Notes: a model not told the origin generated them from the sequence alone. Numbered from the stretch's first letter, positions 27,862 through 38,287 are shown. The stretch is 64,000 nt of DNA from JAFGXF01 sp963732595 (GCA_963732595.1 CAVSZZ010000002.1:1860001-1924000), one strand, 5' to 3'. Translations and numbers: made by a program.

Positions 27862-28867
27862 ATGAAGTTCTATTACTGGCTGATTCTCCTTCTGATCGCG
27901 GCCGGGTTGCTCAGTCTGGCGACCGGCAGTGTTTCCATTCCCGCCGGGATCGCTCCTGCGGCTTATCCTGGGTGATACCGGCTGGATCGCGGAGAATGCC
28001 ACTTTTGCCACCATCCTGGTGGACCTGCGGCTGCCGCATATGCTGCTGATGCTGCTGGTCGGCGCTGCCCTGGGCGGCAGCGGGGCGGCCTACCAGGGCT
28101 TGTTTCGCAATCCGCTGGCCGATCCCTACCTGATCGGGGTTGCCTCCGGTGCTGGTTTGGGCGCGGTATTGGCCATGAGCATTCAATTACCCTACACAAC
28201 CCCAGGCTTGATGGCGGTGCCGCTGGCTGCCTTCAGTCTGGGGCTCGGAACCGTCTGGCTGGTATATACGCTGGCGCGGGTCGGCAAGGTCACCCCCACC
28301 ACGAACCTGATCCTGGCCGGCGTGGCTGTCAGCTCGTTCGCCAGCGCTCTGACCTCCCTGGTCATGCTGCGTTCTCAGGGTGAATTGCGTCGTGCGCTTG
28401 GCTGGTTGCTGGGTGGCGGCACGATGACCGGCTGGCAGCCGGTCATTGCCAGTCTGCCCTACATCCTGCTGGGGCTGGGCTTGCTGGTGAGCCTGGGTTA
28501 CCGGCTGGATGTGATGCAGTTCGGCGACGAACAGGCGGAACAGCTCGGCATCCCGGTCACGCGGGTGCGCTGGCTGGTGGTGGCAGGTGCCACACTGGCC
28601 ACGGCCGGAGCGGTGGCCTTCAGCGGTATCATCGGTTTTGTCGGGTTGATCGTCCCGCATGTCTTCCGGTTAATGGGTTTGAGCGGTTATCGCAAGCTCC
28701 TGCCGGCATCCATGCTGGGCGGGGCGATCCTGTTGCTGCTCGCGGATGTCGTCGCCAGGGTGATCCTGGCGCCCCAGCAGCTGCCGGTGGGGATCGTGAC
28801 CGCCATGATCGGGGCGCCATTCTTCCTTTGGGTGTTGAAACGCGCCCGGTCTGGAGCTTTCTGGTGA
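27862..28867 (+). CDS. btuC: Cobalamin ABC transporter permease, one frameshift
   Basis: A BtuC/FecCD-family permease of about 335 residues. The start MKFYYWLILLLIAAGLLSLA at 27862 leads into the main frame after a base change near 27945. Conserved family segments are DLRLPHMLLMLLVGAALGGS, NPLADPYLIGVASGAGLG, NLILAGVAVSSFASALTSL, the coupling region EQAEQLGIPVTRVRWLVVAG, and FVGLIVPHVFRL. About ten helices are present. It overlaps btuD (GTGA). Confidence 0.92.
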
Positions 28868-29649
28868 GCCTCAAGCTGCCCCTGATCGCCATCGAACACC
28901 TGGTGGTGAAGTATCGCGAGCGGGTGGCCGTGGAAGATCTCAGCCTGGCCGTACCCGCCGGTACCATCACCGCCGTGATCGGTCCGAATGGCGCCGGAAA
29001 GACCAGCCTGATCCGGGCTGCCAGCGGGGTACTGCCCATCCATTCCGGGACGATCACCTTTTCCGGGAAGGACCTGGGCAGGCTCAAACCGGCTGAACGG
29101 GCGCGGCTGGTGGCAGTGGTGCCGCAGGCCCGCGCTTTACCTGAGGCTTTCACCGCCCGTGAGTTGGTGGCTGCCGGCCGGACACCCTGGATGAATTGGC
29201 TGGGCCAGGCATCCACCCGCGACCAGGCAGCCATCCAGACCGCCATGAAGCGCACCGAGACGGAGGAGTTGGTGGAGCGGCGGGTGGGGGAATTGTCAGG
29301 GGGTGAGCAGCAACGTCTGCTGCTGGCACGTGCCCTGGCGCAAAATGCCCCGCTCTTGTTGTTGGATGAGCCCTCTGCGCACCTCGACTTGCGTTACCAG
29401 ATCGAGCTGCTCGACCTGATCCGCGGACTGGTCGATGAGTTGAACCTGGGCGTCCTGGTTGCCCTGCATGATCTCAACCTGGTGGCGCGCATCGCAGACC
29501 ATGTCGTTTTGCTGGTGAAGGGGAAAGTGACAGCGGCTGGCAGTGTGGGGACCGTGTTGCAGCCGGTGTTGCTCAGCGAGGCTTATGGGATCCCGTTAAC
29601 CCGCCTGAAACCGGCGCGCAGTAAACAGGCATTCATCCTGCCTGCCTGA
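28864..29649 (+). CDS. btuD: Cobalamin ABC transporter ATPase
   Basis: A 261-residue ATPase from the GTG at 28864, translationally coupled to btuC. It has Walker A VIGPNGAGKTSLIR, a Q-loop around VVPQARALPEAF, signature VGELSGGEQQRLLLARALAQ, Walker B LLLLDEPSAHLD and H-loop VALHDLNLVARIAD. It is of the FepC/BtuD type. It powers uptake of corrinoid delivered by the btuF product. The frame is intact. Confidence 0.93.
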   Translation: MSLKLPLIAIEHLVVKYRERVAVEDLSLAVPAGTITAVIGPNGAGKTSLIRAASGVLPIHSGTITFSGKDLGRLKPAERARLVAVVPQARALPEAFTARELVAAGRTPWMNWLGQASTRDQAAIQTAMKRTETEELVERRVGELSGGEQQRLLLARALAQNAPLLLLDEPSAHLDLRYQIELLDLIRGLVDELNLGVLVALHDLNLVARIADHVVLLVKGKVTAAGSVGTVLQPVLLSEAYGIPLTRLKPARSKQAFILPA

Positions 29650-29737
29650 TTGAAATAAACCGCCCACGTGGCTGCACTGAAAAAGAACGATCTCCATATG
29701 CTATAATTTTGCGCAGTTTTATGACAACAGGATACCG

Positions 29738-30448
29738 ATGCCGTTAGATTGGGAGCGTATCAAAGCCATTTGCTTCGATGTGGATGGTACTCTCAGTGAT
29801 ACGGATAATCACATGGTTGCCCACCTGTCCGATTCCCTGCGATGGCTCCGCTGGTTGATCCGGGATGATGTCCGCAAGAGCCTGGCGCGCAGGCTGGTCA
29901 TGGCTGGAGAAACCCCGGGTAATTATCTTTATAATGTAGCTGACCGGATTGGGATCGATCATACCGCGCTCAGATTCACAGATTGGTTGAACCGCCATGC
30001 CTTGCGAAGAAAATCGGAAAATTTCTGGATCATGCCGGGGGTAAGGTCCATGCTCACCGAACTGGGAAACCGGCTGCCTTTATCCATCGTCAGTGCCCGC
30101 GGCCGGCAGGGGACTGAGGCTTTCCTGAACCAATTCGACCTGACCCCCAGGTTCATGGCAGTTGCAACCAGCCAGACCTGTCGCCACACCAAGCCATATC
30201 CAGACCCGGTCTTCTGGGCAGCTGAGCGGATGGGTACCCCACCTGCGAACTGCCTGATGGTTGGCGATACCGTGGTGGATATTCGTGCCGGACGGGCTGC
30301 CGGTGCCCAGACGGTCGGGGTGCTGTGTGGGTTTGGCACACGGCGCGAGCTTGAGCGGGCAGGCGCTGACATGATATTAAAAACGACTTCTGACCTCTTG
30401 CGGGACTTTGAAGCTTCTCATCAAAGAATGAAGGATAATCCATCATGA
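29738..30448 (+). CDS. HAD-family hydrolase (phosphoglycolate-phosphatase-like)
   Basis: A 236-residue soluble HAD phosphatase. Motif I is CFDVDGTLSDTDNHM with nucleophile Asp and acid Asp. Motif II is LSIVSARGRQG with Ser. Motif III Lys is in TCRHTKPYPDPVFW and motif IV in MVGDTVVDIRAGRAAG. A helical cap lies between motifs I and II (residues about 25-100). The closest familiar group is phosphoglycolate phosphatase/pyrophosphatase PpaX-like, but the substrate is not determined. A TATAAT (29702-29707) lies 30 bases upstream of the start. The stop overlaps the next start by ATGA. Confidence 0.87.
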   Translation: MPLDWERIKAICFDVDGTLSDTDNHMVAHLSDSLRWLRWLIRDDVRKSLARRLVMAGETPGNYLYNVADRIGIDHTALRFTDWLNRHALRRKSENFWIMPGVRSMLTELGNRLPLSIVSARGRQGTEAFLNQFDLTPRFMAVATSQTCRHTKPYPDPVFWAAERMGTPPANCLMVGDTVVDIRAGRAAGAQTVGVLCGFGTRRELERAGADMILKTTSDLLRDFEASHQRMKDNPS

Positions 30449-31033
30449 TCAAATTCAATTCCATCTGTGTCTTCTGTGGTTCGGCGGACCACCTGAATCA
30501 GGAGTACTTCAAATTCCGCCCGGAAAGTAGGTGAGCTTCTGGCTCAGGAAAAGATCAACCTGGTCTTCGGTGGCGGCCGGACCGGCTTGATGGGGTCCGT
30601 GGCTGCAGGATGTCTGGAAGCCGGTGGCCATGTGGTGGGTGTAATCACTCCTGACCTGGATACGCCCGCCCTGGCCTTCAGCGGCGGTTTTGAAAAGATG
30701 GTGACGCCTGATATGGAAAGCCGTAAAGCCCGCATGCGCGACCTGGCGGATGCCTTCATCGTCCTGCCGGGCGGCTTCGGAACCCTGGATGAGCTGTTCT
30801 CGACCCTGACCCTGGCGCAGCTCGGTTTGCACGCCAAGCCGATCGGACTCCTCAATACCCGCAATTACTTTGACCCCTTGATGGAAGCCTTGCAATATGC
30901 CCTGGTGGAAGAGTTCATCTACCCGGAGCATCTCGATCTGATCCGGGTGGAGGATGAACCCGACGATCTGCTGGCTGAGCTAAGGGATTACCATCAACCG
31001 GATGGCCTGCCGCGCTGGATCGAGCGGGATTGA
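30445..31033 (+). CDS. LOG-family (TIGR00730) nucleotide phosphoribohydrolase-like protein, one frameshift
   Basis: A Rossmann-fold protein of about 195 residues. The N-terminus SICVFCGSADHLNQEYF is in one frame. After a base change near 30515 come LVFGGGRTGLMGSVAAGCLE, the catalytic MESRKARMRDLADAFIVLPG and GGFGTLDELF, which are the family's signature (R..K and PGGxGTxxE). Related proteins release cytokinin bases or other nucleobases from 5'-monophosphates, and several bacterial members are AMP/IMP nucleosidases. It overlaps the HAD gene by 4 bases, suggesting a shared nucleotide-salvage or repair role (inferred). Confidence 0.88.
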
Positions 31034-31071
31034 TCCGGCGGTCGATGGGGTCGATCCGAGCCTAATTTGGG

Positions 31072-31077
31072 TATAAT
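31072..31077 (+). promoter_or_regulatory. Putative -10 box of the gene at 31162
   Basis: TATAAT, about 85 bases before the ATG. No good -35 is seen at 16-18 bp, so this is tentative. Confidence 0.35.
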
Positions 31078-31161
31078 CAGTCAAATGCTGGATACCATTG
31101 TGGTGATCGTTGCCTGCAATTTCCCTGACTCATTCATGAAATAAAAAAAGGAGGCGTTTTG

Positions 31162-33774
31162 ATGTTTAAACGCAGCATCTTGATCGTATTTGTCATTCTG
31201 GCGGGTTTCCTGTTCCTGACAGCTTTGCCCGGGAGTGATGTTCAGGCCAGCCCGTCTTCCCCGGTGCCATTCACGATAACCCAACCGGATGGAACGACCT
31301 TCACGGCCATCCAATGGGGTGATGAGTATTTCAATGGTCTTGAAACGGTGGATGGATATTCGATCGCTCAAATTGCCGCCACCGGCTATTGGTATTACCT
31401 GACAGCCACACTGGAAGGTGACCTGGCACCCGCACAATCGACTTACGGCCTCATGATCGTCGGTCGTGATTCTCCAGCAGGTTTGAAAAAGCACCTGAGG
31501 CCGGTGGAATCGACAGCCAGCCTATCGATTTCTGTTACCGAGGATGTGACATCCCCACTCGCGCCAACTGCAACCGGGACCCACAAAGTCGTGGTCCTGT
31601 TGGCAGGGTTCCCAAATGCGACCGGCCGAACAGCTCCCGCTTACTGGTCCAACCTGATCTTTGGCGGCGCCGGCAGTTTGAAGGATTACTACGAAAGTGT
31701 TTCATACGATGCCATGACCATCACCCCGGCATCAGAATCCAGCGGCACGGCAAATGATGGGATCGTCGGTTGGCTGGACCTCTCTCCATACTACGACGCG
31801 CATCCCAACCCGGGTAGTGATCGTACCGATGTCAATAAATACATCACGAAGCGGGCGCTGCAGGTGGCGGATGCCTATATCAATTTTGCTGATTTTGATA
31901 CGAACGCAAACGGTTCGATCTCAACTGATGAATTGCACATCATTGTGGTTGTCGCCGGGTTTGAGCGCTCTTACGGTGGTCTGGATGAACCGGCCGTCTG
32001 GGCACATAACAGCGACCTGAGCGGTGTGGTCGGGGCACCCACACTGGATGGCAAGGTCATCGCCAATGCCAGCCGGGGTGGATATTACAGCCAGGTGGGC
32101 GAGTACCATGCGGAACATGAGAGCACCCTGGGCATCATTGCCCATACCTTCGGTCATGACCTTCTATGGCCGGAACTCTTCGATGTTGACAATTCTTCTT
32201 TTGGGGTCGGTGACTGGTCGCTGATGGGAACGGGGGCCTGGAACGGTCTCGTTTTACCAGGTGATTCGCCCGCCTATCCCAGTGCCTGGGAAAAATGGTA
32301 CCAGGGTTGGCTCACCCCGACCACCATCAGTGGTTACTCTTTTGGCCAAAGCATCCCGCGTGCTGAAGACAACCTTTCGGCTTTCTTGCTCAGACCGAAT
32401 ACCGGCGCGGTGGATTGGACCTACACGATCAGTTCGGGCCAGGGTGAGTATTTCCTGGTTGAAAATCGCCAACCGTACTCCTACGATGCAGCCTTGCCTG
32501 GGTTTGGTCTTTTAATCTGGCATATCGATGAAACTGTCACTTACGGATACACCGCCAATGCCAACGAAGCCCGGCCATTGGTCAAGCTGATCGAGGCGGA
32601 TGGTTTGAATGAGTTGAAAACCAAGGTGGACATGGGTGATGCGGGTGATGTTTTCCCGGGCAGCTCTGTCAACCGGTTCTTCAATCCCTACACGACCCCC
32701 AACAGCAAGCTTTACAACAATACCGACAGCTTCGTGAGGGTCAGCAATATCAGTGACAGCGGGCCGATCATGACCGCTGACCTGTTATACGGGTACCCGA
32801 TCGCAGCCCTGACCGGTCTCAATCCACCATACTCCCCGGCAACTACGATGGGTATAACCTTGAAGGTATATGGATCGGATTTCTACTCGACTTCTGTGGT
32901 CAGGTGGAATGGATTGGATCGTACAACCTATTACATCAGCCCCACCGAGCTGCATGCGCTCATCACAGGTCTCGATATGGCTGCCCTGACGGCAGGTCCG
33001 GACCATACGGCCGATGTGACGGTTTTCAACCCCCAGCCAGGTGGTGGAGAATCGTCAATACAGGAGTTTGCCGTTATTGACTTGACGACCATTGTTCCGA
33101 GATCCTTCCTCTCCTTGATTTTGCATAACTTTACGATCGGCCCAGCATATACCATCAAAAAGGCTGAGTACTTTGAATCACCCCTGGTCGGCTGGGAAAT
33201 ACTCGAATCCGGAACGGACGATTACAGATGGGGACGTCGAGACTGCCGGCCTTATGCAGGTACAAAGAGTGCCTGGGCAGTTGGGGATGGAGCGAATGGC
33301 TTTGCCCTTGCCTGCGGTTCCAACTATCCAAATTATGCCAACACCTCCCTGGCTTACGGCCCATTCAGCACGGAAGGCGGGATCCAGAACGGCGAAGTCA
33401 AATTCAGGATGTTCGTCAATTCAGAGTCGGGCTTTGATTATCTCTGGGTGCTCGCCGACATTGGGGGGGATACCGAGCATGGTTACAAGGTTTCGGGTAA
33501 TTCGGGCGGCTGGATCGAAGGGACCCTGAATTTGAATAACGTCGATGGCCTGGGATTCAGCGTGATCGGATACCCGAAAGTGTGGTTCCGCTTCAGATTT
33601 ACCAGCGATTACCTGGTCAGCACCGGGGAAGGGGCTTTTGTTGATGATGTGATCCTGCGGGTTTGCTACGTCTCCTCCTGTTCCGGGGTCTATGGCCCGT
33701 CCCTGGCTCCCACGCTGGTTAGCGATTCGGGTGACCTTCTCATTGAACCGGTGATCCTAGATTTGGAACCTTAA
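31162..33774 (+). CDS. M6-family metalloprotease paralogue with degenerate active site
   Basis: An exported protein of about 870 residues with an intact frame. The ATG at 31162 follows AAGGAGG. The signal peptide lies at about 1-30. The N-terminal region (QPDGTTFTAIQWGDE, EYFNGLETVDGYSI) matches its three paralogues. An EF-hand-type loop DTNANGSISTDE is followed by the peptidase core. Where paralogues read AHEFGH..NWPDLYD, this one reads AHTFGHDLLWPELFD: catalytic Glu is Thr and the third zinc ligand Asp is Glu. It keeps GVGDWSLMGTGAWNG, an Ig/TIG-like domain near residues 550-640, and a C-terminal beta-sandwich (DYRWGRRDCRPYAG, YGPFSTEGG, GAFVDDVILRVC). It is probably a binding pseudoenzyme. 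Confidence 0.85.
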   Translation: MFKRSILIVFVILAGFLFLTALPGSDVQASPSSPVPFTITQPDGTTFTAIQWGDEYFNGLETVDGYSIAQIAATGYWYYLTATLEGDLAPAQSTYGLMIVGRDSPAGLKKHLRPVESTASLSISVTEDVTSPLAPTATGTHKVVVLLAGFPNATGRTAPAYWSNLIFGGAGSLKDYYESVSYDAMTITPASESSGTANDGIVGWLDLSPYYDAHPNPGSDRTDVNKYITKRALQVADAYINFADFDTNANGSISTDELHIIVVVAGFERSYGGLDEPAVWAHNSDLSGVVGAPTLDGKVIANASRGGYYSQVGEYHAEHESTLGIIAHTFGHDLLWPELFDVDNSSFGVGDWSLMGTGAWNGLVLPGDSPAYPSAWEKWYQGWLTPTTISGYSFGQSIPRAEDNLSAFLLRPNTGAVDWTYTISSGQGEYFLVENRQPYSYDAALPGFGLLIWHIDETVTYGYTANANEARPLVKLIEADGLNELKTKVDMGDAGDVFPGSSVNRFFNPYTTPNSKLYNNTDSFVRVSNISDSGPIMTADLLYGYPIAALTGLNPPYSPATTMGITLKVYGSDFYSTSVVRWNGLDRTTYYISPTELHALITGLDMAALTAGPDHTADVTVFNPQPGGGESSIQEFAVIDLTTIVPRSFLSLILHNFTIGPAYTIKKAEYFESPLVGWEILESGTDDYRWGRRDCRPYAGTKSAWAVGDGANGFALACGSNYPNYANTSLAYGPFSTEGGIQNGEVKFRMFVNSESGFDYLWVLADIGGDTEHGYKVSGNSGGWIEGTLNLNNVDGLGFSVIGYPKVWFRFRFTSDYLVSTGEGAFVDDVILRVCYVSSCSGVYGPSLAPTLVSDSGDLLIEPVILDLEP

Positions 33775-33799
33775 TCAGCTCATGGGCGGATGATAAATG

Positions 33800-33830
33800 A
33801 AAAGGTCACGCGTAATTAGCGTGGCCTTTT
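33800..33830. terminator. Bidirectional terminator between convergent M6 genes
   Basis: AAAAGGTCACGC pairs with GCGTGGCCTTTT (12 bp with one G-U) across a 7-base loop, with A/T flanks on both sides. Confidence 0.8.
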
Positions 33831-33835
33831 GGTTT

Positions 33836-36248
33836 TTATTCACCCACCGGGCGTCGGACGACAAGCGGACCGATGATGATGCCCGGGGTGTTCGGCTTTG
33901 GCCATTGAAAGATCTGGACGAGCGAGTCAAGAAATGCTGAGCGTGTCGATCCAGGCCATATCGTTATCGGATTATGCATGGTGACGCCGGTAGGATAGAT
34001 ACATCGGCTGAGGGTGATATCATCCACGTAGCCACCTTCTGGAAAATGGATGTAATCGTCGGTCATCATGCTGAAAGCCAGCCAGACCTGTGGCTTGTTC
34101 ATAAAATTCATAACGCCATCGGCAGTCCGCAGGGCTAATGAATAGTCGTACCACCCACCCCAGTCACCGGCAAAACAGTGTCCTATGAATAGCTGGTTGT
34201 CTTCAGAAGCCCAGACACAATGGCGGTCATAAATTTGGAAAGGGATGGCCGATTCGATATAGGTCCAATGACTGAAATCCAGCCGCATGGCTGTTTCGCC
34301 CATTGTGCTGAACGGCCCGTAAACCATCCAGGGGATGGCTCGATCGGGATAAAGGGCGCCACAATTCAGCAGGGAACCATCGGCTCCTCCACCGATCATC
34401 CAAGCGCTTTGCGTCCCCCCGTCTGAGCGGCAGTTGGATGACAGCCGGATAATACTCCCCAAATTCAGTTCCATTTCTATCCGTGGAGACCCAACCATCC
34501 ATCGAACCGTCTTCGAAATCCTCACTGAAGACAGTCTCCCATGCATTACAGCTGGTATCCGGCTGACGGATCACCAGCAAGGTGTATTTTTCAAGTTTGT
34601 AAGATAGGTCAGCCTGCATGATCGTCCCGCAGGTGGTCGAATCGACCTGCATGCTGACACCGCTGACGCCACCGTTCTGAAGGCTGCTATCCGGATTCGA
34701 TCCCATGTCGAGCTCAGTGTTGTTGCTTTGTCCCGGATAGGCATCTCCCGCGTCACCGCGGTTGATCTCTTCTTCCAGGTCGTGGTTGCCATCGGCTTGA
34801 ATTAATGCGATCAGGGGTGAATTATCAATTGCGTTAGCATAGTTGTTGAATAGAACCTGCTCGTTTATATGCCAGACAAGTAACCCGCAACCCGGCAGGC
34901 CGCTATCCGACAGGATTAGTTGTCGATTTTCGATCAGGAAGTACTCACCGCGCCCGGTATGGTAATTGAAGATCCAGTCGATGCCATTTGTGTTCGGTCG
35001 CAGCAGGTAGGCGCTGGGATGATCCTCGGCTCGCTCGATCGGCGTGTCAGCAGAGGTGCCGGTGATGACCTCGACCGGTTCGAGCCAATCCTGATACCAC
35101 TTCAACCAGGCATCCGGATGAGCGGGTGTATCCCCGGCAAATGCCCCGGTCTGGTTCCAGCCACCCGAGCCCATGATCGACCAGCGACCGACACCTTCCG
35201 TCGTGCCATCGATGTCGTAGAGGTCCGGCCAGTTGAGCAGATGTCCGAATTCATGCGCCAGGATGCCGAGTGTGGCAGGATGTTGATAAACGCCGGTCCC
35301 GTGGATCTCCCCGATCTGGGCGTAGTAACTCTGCTGGTAATAACTGCCGATGACGGTGCCATCCAGGCTGGGGGGTTCCACAAAGTCGAGGTAGAAGGAG
35401 TGGGCCCAGATCGAAGGGGCGCTGTATATTCCATAAGCGCGCTCCCAACCGGCCACAACCACGATGATCTGGAGCTCATCGGCTGATAAGCCGCCGTCCA
35501 GGTTCGTGTCGAAACCGGCGTAATCGATACAACCATCACTGGCAATGAGAATGTCCTTGGTGATCTGGAGGTTCGCCTCGCTGGTCGATGCGGCCGTGTT
35601 GGGATGCGCATAGGCTAGAGTCGTCCAATCTGTGACGCCGTCATCGGGGGTTCCACAACTTTCTCCTGCCGGTACCAGGTTCAAGGCACCGTATGAGACT
35701 TCGCTGTAATAGCTTTTCAGGCTGTCTGTGGCTCCGAAAACGAGCTGCTCAAACTCTGAGGACGGATAGGTTTCATTGATGTCGGTGAACTTCGCCAGCA
35801 ATACCAACACCGGCATGTCTCCGCCGGCCGGCGGTAGACGATACTCACCGGCGGTGGTGAGCTCTGCCTGGGGCGCATGGCGCAAAAGCGCCGAGGCTGG
35901 GTCTGCAATGGGGCGCAGGTGCTTTTCGAGCCCCACCGGCCTGTCGATCCCCACGCGCAGGAGTGGCTGATCGACGGCGGATGGCTGCAATCTGTCATCG
36001 GGCAGCAGGCGGGCATACACCCACCAGCCGTCCGGTGAGGCTTGCTGGATCGTGTACCCATCCAGGGTTTCGTAACCGTTGGACCATTCATCTCCCCAGG
36101 CCTGGGCCGGGAAACTGCTCCCGTCCGGTTGGGTCAGGCGGATTTCCCCCGGCGCAGCCGGTGAGGCGGAGGCACGGGAGGTGAATACCAGCAGGCTGAT
36201 GGTCAGGGCAAGGAAGCAGGCGGTCAGCACTTGTTTTAATACATGCAT
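33836..36248 (-). CDS. M6-family metalloprotease, exported, one frameshift
   Basis: About 800 residues over two frames joined near 34450-34540. The signal peptide (VLTACFLALTISLLVFTSRA) is followed by a propeptide-like region (RLTQPDGSSFPAQAWGDEW). The zinc-peptidase core has AHEFGHLLNWPDLYD, in which the HExxH..Asp set is complete, and GVGRWSIMGSGGWNQ. A Ca-binding loop, DTNLDGGLSADE, lies upstream. The C-terminal beta-sandwich has YGPFSTMGET and EGGYVDDITLSRC, the module shared with the gene at 31162. The family (immune inhibitor A, PrtV) comprises secreted proteases. A TATAAT with a 17-bp-spaced TTGTGA stands only 14-19 bases before the ATG, suggesting a leaderless transcript. Confidence 0.87.
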
Positions 36249-36262
36249 GGTTGAATAGAGGG

Positions 36263-36291
36263 ATTATAGTCATTGATGAGGACTCTCACAA
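36263..36291 (-). promoter_or_regulatory. Promoter immediately upstream of an M6 gene (leaderless)
   Basis: On the minus strand TTGTGA (36286-36291), a 17-base spacer and TATAAT (36263-36268). Transcription would begin about 8 bases before the ATG at 36248, with no RBS. Confidence 0.6.
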
Positions 36292-36299
36292 GGAAAAAA

Positions 36300-36323
36300 C
36301 AAGATTCCCGGATGGGAATCTTG
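36300..36323 (-). terminator. Intrinsic terminator of the 36359-38287 gene
   Basis: A perfect 10-bp stem CAAGATTCCC/GGGAATCTTG with a 4-base loop. On the minus strand TTTTTTCC follows. Confidence 0.85.
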
Positions 36324-36358
36324 TAAAACCAGCCAGGGGAGACGGTGATCGAGAGTGT

Positions 36359-38287
36359 TTAAGGTATTAGGGCTAAAGGGAGGTAGGAGTGGCTTGTGAA
36401 GACGATGGTTAGGGTTGAAAATTGTGCAAAGCTTCCGCTGTTTGCCGTGGTGGTGCCTCTGGCGTTGGTGGCGCGCACCTGCCATTCATAGCTCTTGTTC
36501 CATAGGAGACCGCTGATTGATGCCTGGCTGGCACTGCCGGTATAGATCCAGCTGCTGTTGCAGCTCCCGTTGAGGGTTGCATCAATGCAGTACTCAAAAT
36601 AGGTGGCATCACCAGGATCGCCCCAATCCAGCACCAGGTCGTTGGTTTGGGTGACGATGGTGGAGACCGGGCTGGTCTTGCTGAAACCGGATGGCGGGTT
36701 GACCCAGGCGCAGTTGCCGAGTGTGAAAGCAATGCTGGTACCGGCTGAGCCGATGCTGCAAAGGTCCAGCCCGCCCGGGACCGGGTTATTATTTGCATCC
36801 ACCAGGAAGCTGGATGGATTGGTGGTGTCATTGATGATCGTGCGTCCAAGATTTGCGCTGAAGAGCGCATTGTAGATGTCTCCGTTCGCCGTGGGGGTTC
36901 CATTCGGACGGTAGACATAGATTTCGTCCGGCGGACCGCTGGCGTTCCCATGCACGGCTGAATTGATGCGGTAGACCAGCAGGCCGGTGCCGGGACCGGA
37001 AGCCTCGAAAATGCTGGTGCCGGGCCGGCGGTACTCAAGGATGAAGAACTGGGTGGTGGAATGGGGTGAGGCGATCTTGAGGCAGTTGTTCGTGGCGGAT
37101 GTCAGCGGGTTCAAGGTATACGAGCCGGAGGCTGTGAGCAGCGGGAGGCTGCTGATCCAGTGCCCGTACTTGTATTTCATATAACAACCCATATGCTTGG
37201 GTGGGTTCGCGGTTGCAGCCATATTGTCGTACGGGCCGACCGGATGCAAGCCGTCAAAGTTGTAATGATAGAGGTCCGGGCCGCCCAGCACGTGGAATAA
37301 TTCGTGGGCCAGCACCCCGGTATTGACACTCGTCGCAAGCTGGAGATTGTAGCTGTACAGGCGTTTCCCGTCGATGCGCACATCATAAGTGAAAAGCGCC
37401 CAGGCATGCGGCCATAAGATCGAGTTCCATCCGGTGGAGCTCCCGTAAACCACGAAAGTCATGCTGTCCATGTAGCCGTCGTTATCCCCGTCCAGCAGGG
37501 TTCCGGCAGGGAACTGCCCCAGGGCCTTGACGTAATTGACGGCATCCCGCACGAGGGTCTGTTCGCGGGCGGTGCGTTCGGAGCCATTGTTGCCGCCTTC
37601 GTAGCCGATCGGGTTGGTGGTGGCATCATAGGGCTGGTAATATGCACGCGGATGCGAATCCTGGTAGGAGATGACTGTGGACCCGGGCGGTGCCGGATAC
37701 AGGTAGGACCTGACCGTTAACTGGTTGTAGGACGCTTCGGTATAGTAATTGCGCAGCGAGTTGACACCCGGAACGGTGCTGTTGAGCGTTGTCTCGTAGG
37801 CTGCAGTGGTCTGGGTGAATTCCGATTCGCCGGAGAAACGGATGAAGACCACCGGGTTGGTGATCATCCCGATCGTGGGGGCGGCGACGGCCCCCAGTTT
37901 TTCCATCACGGCTGAACGGGCCGGGCTGACCAGTTCATCGATCTGCTCATTTGAAGGCAGAAGGTTCGGCATCAGGCCGGCTTCAGCCGGGTCGACTTTG
38001 CCTGGAACGTATTCCGTCGGGATCAGTTCCCCATCCAGCAGGTCGGCATACACGTACCAGCCGGTCGCGTGGTCCTGGAGGATGGTGTACCCGTTGGCGT
38101 CGTGCATCCAGTTGTAAAACTCGTCGCCGCTGGCAAAACAATCCAGGAGCGAGCCGTCAGGCTGAGTGACCTGCACCGGCACCCCGACCACCGGCGCGGC
38201 CAGGCCGGAGGTTGTGATGAGGATGGCAGCTGTCAGTGCCAGGATCACAGCAGCCAGGATCGATAATGCATGATGGGTGGTCGACAT
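36359..38287 (-). CDS. M6-family metalloprotease, exported, with FN3-like domain
   Basis: About 642 residues with an intact frame. The ATG at 38287 has AAAGGA upstream. The signal peptide (LSILAAVILALTAAILITTS) is followed by the shared propeptide motif VTQPDGSLLDCFASGDEFYN. The zinc site is complete as AHELFHVLGGPDLYHYN, with a DGDNDGYMDS Ca-type loop about 55 residues before it. A C-terminal fibronectin-III-like domain (KTSPVSTIVTQTNDLVLDW, YEWQVRATNARGTTTANSGS) precedes the end SYLPLALIP, part of the recurrent tail motif. It is more divergent than the other three M6 genes in the core. Secretion and extracellular proteolysis are inferred from the family. Confidence 0.87.
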   Translation of the reverse strand: MSTTHHALSILAAVILALTAAILITTSGLAAPVVGVPVQVTQPDGSLLDCFASGDEFYNWMHDANGYTILQDHATGWYVYADLLDGELIPTEYVPGKVDPAEAGLMPNLLPSNEQIDELVSPARSAVMEKLGAVAAPTIGMITNPVVFIRFSGESEFTQTTAAYETTLNSTVPGVNSLRNYYTEASYNQLTVRSYLYPAPPGSTVISYQDSHPRAYYQPYDATTNPIGYEGGNNGSERTAREQTLVRDAVNYVKALGQFPAGTLLDGDNDGYMDSMTFVVYGSSTGWNSILWPHAWALFTYDVRIDGKRLYSYNLQLATSVNTGVLAHELFHVLGGPDLYHYNFDGLHPVGPYDNMAATANPPKHMGCYMKYKYGHWISSLPLLTASGSYTLNPLTSATNNCLKIASPHSTTQFFILEYRRPGTSIFEASGPGTGLLVYRINSAVHGNASGPPDEIYVYRPNGTPTANGDIYNALFSANLGRTIINDTTNPSSFLVDANNNPVPGGLDLCSIGSAGTSIAFTLGNCAWVNPPSGFSKTSPVSTIVTQTNDLVLDWGDPGDATYFEYCIDATLNGSCNSSWIYTGSASQASISGLLWNKSYEWQVRATNARGTTTANSGSFAQFSTLTIVFTSHSYLPLALIP

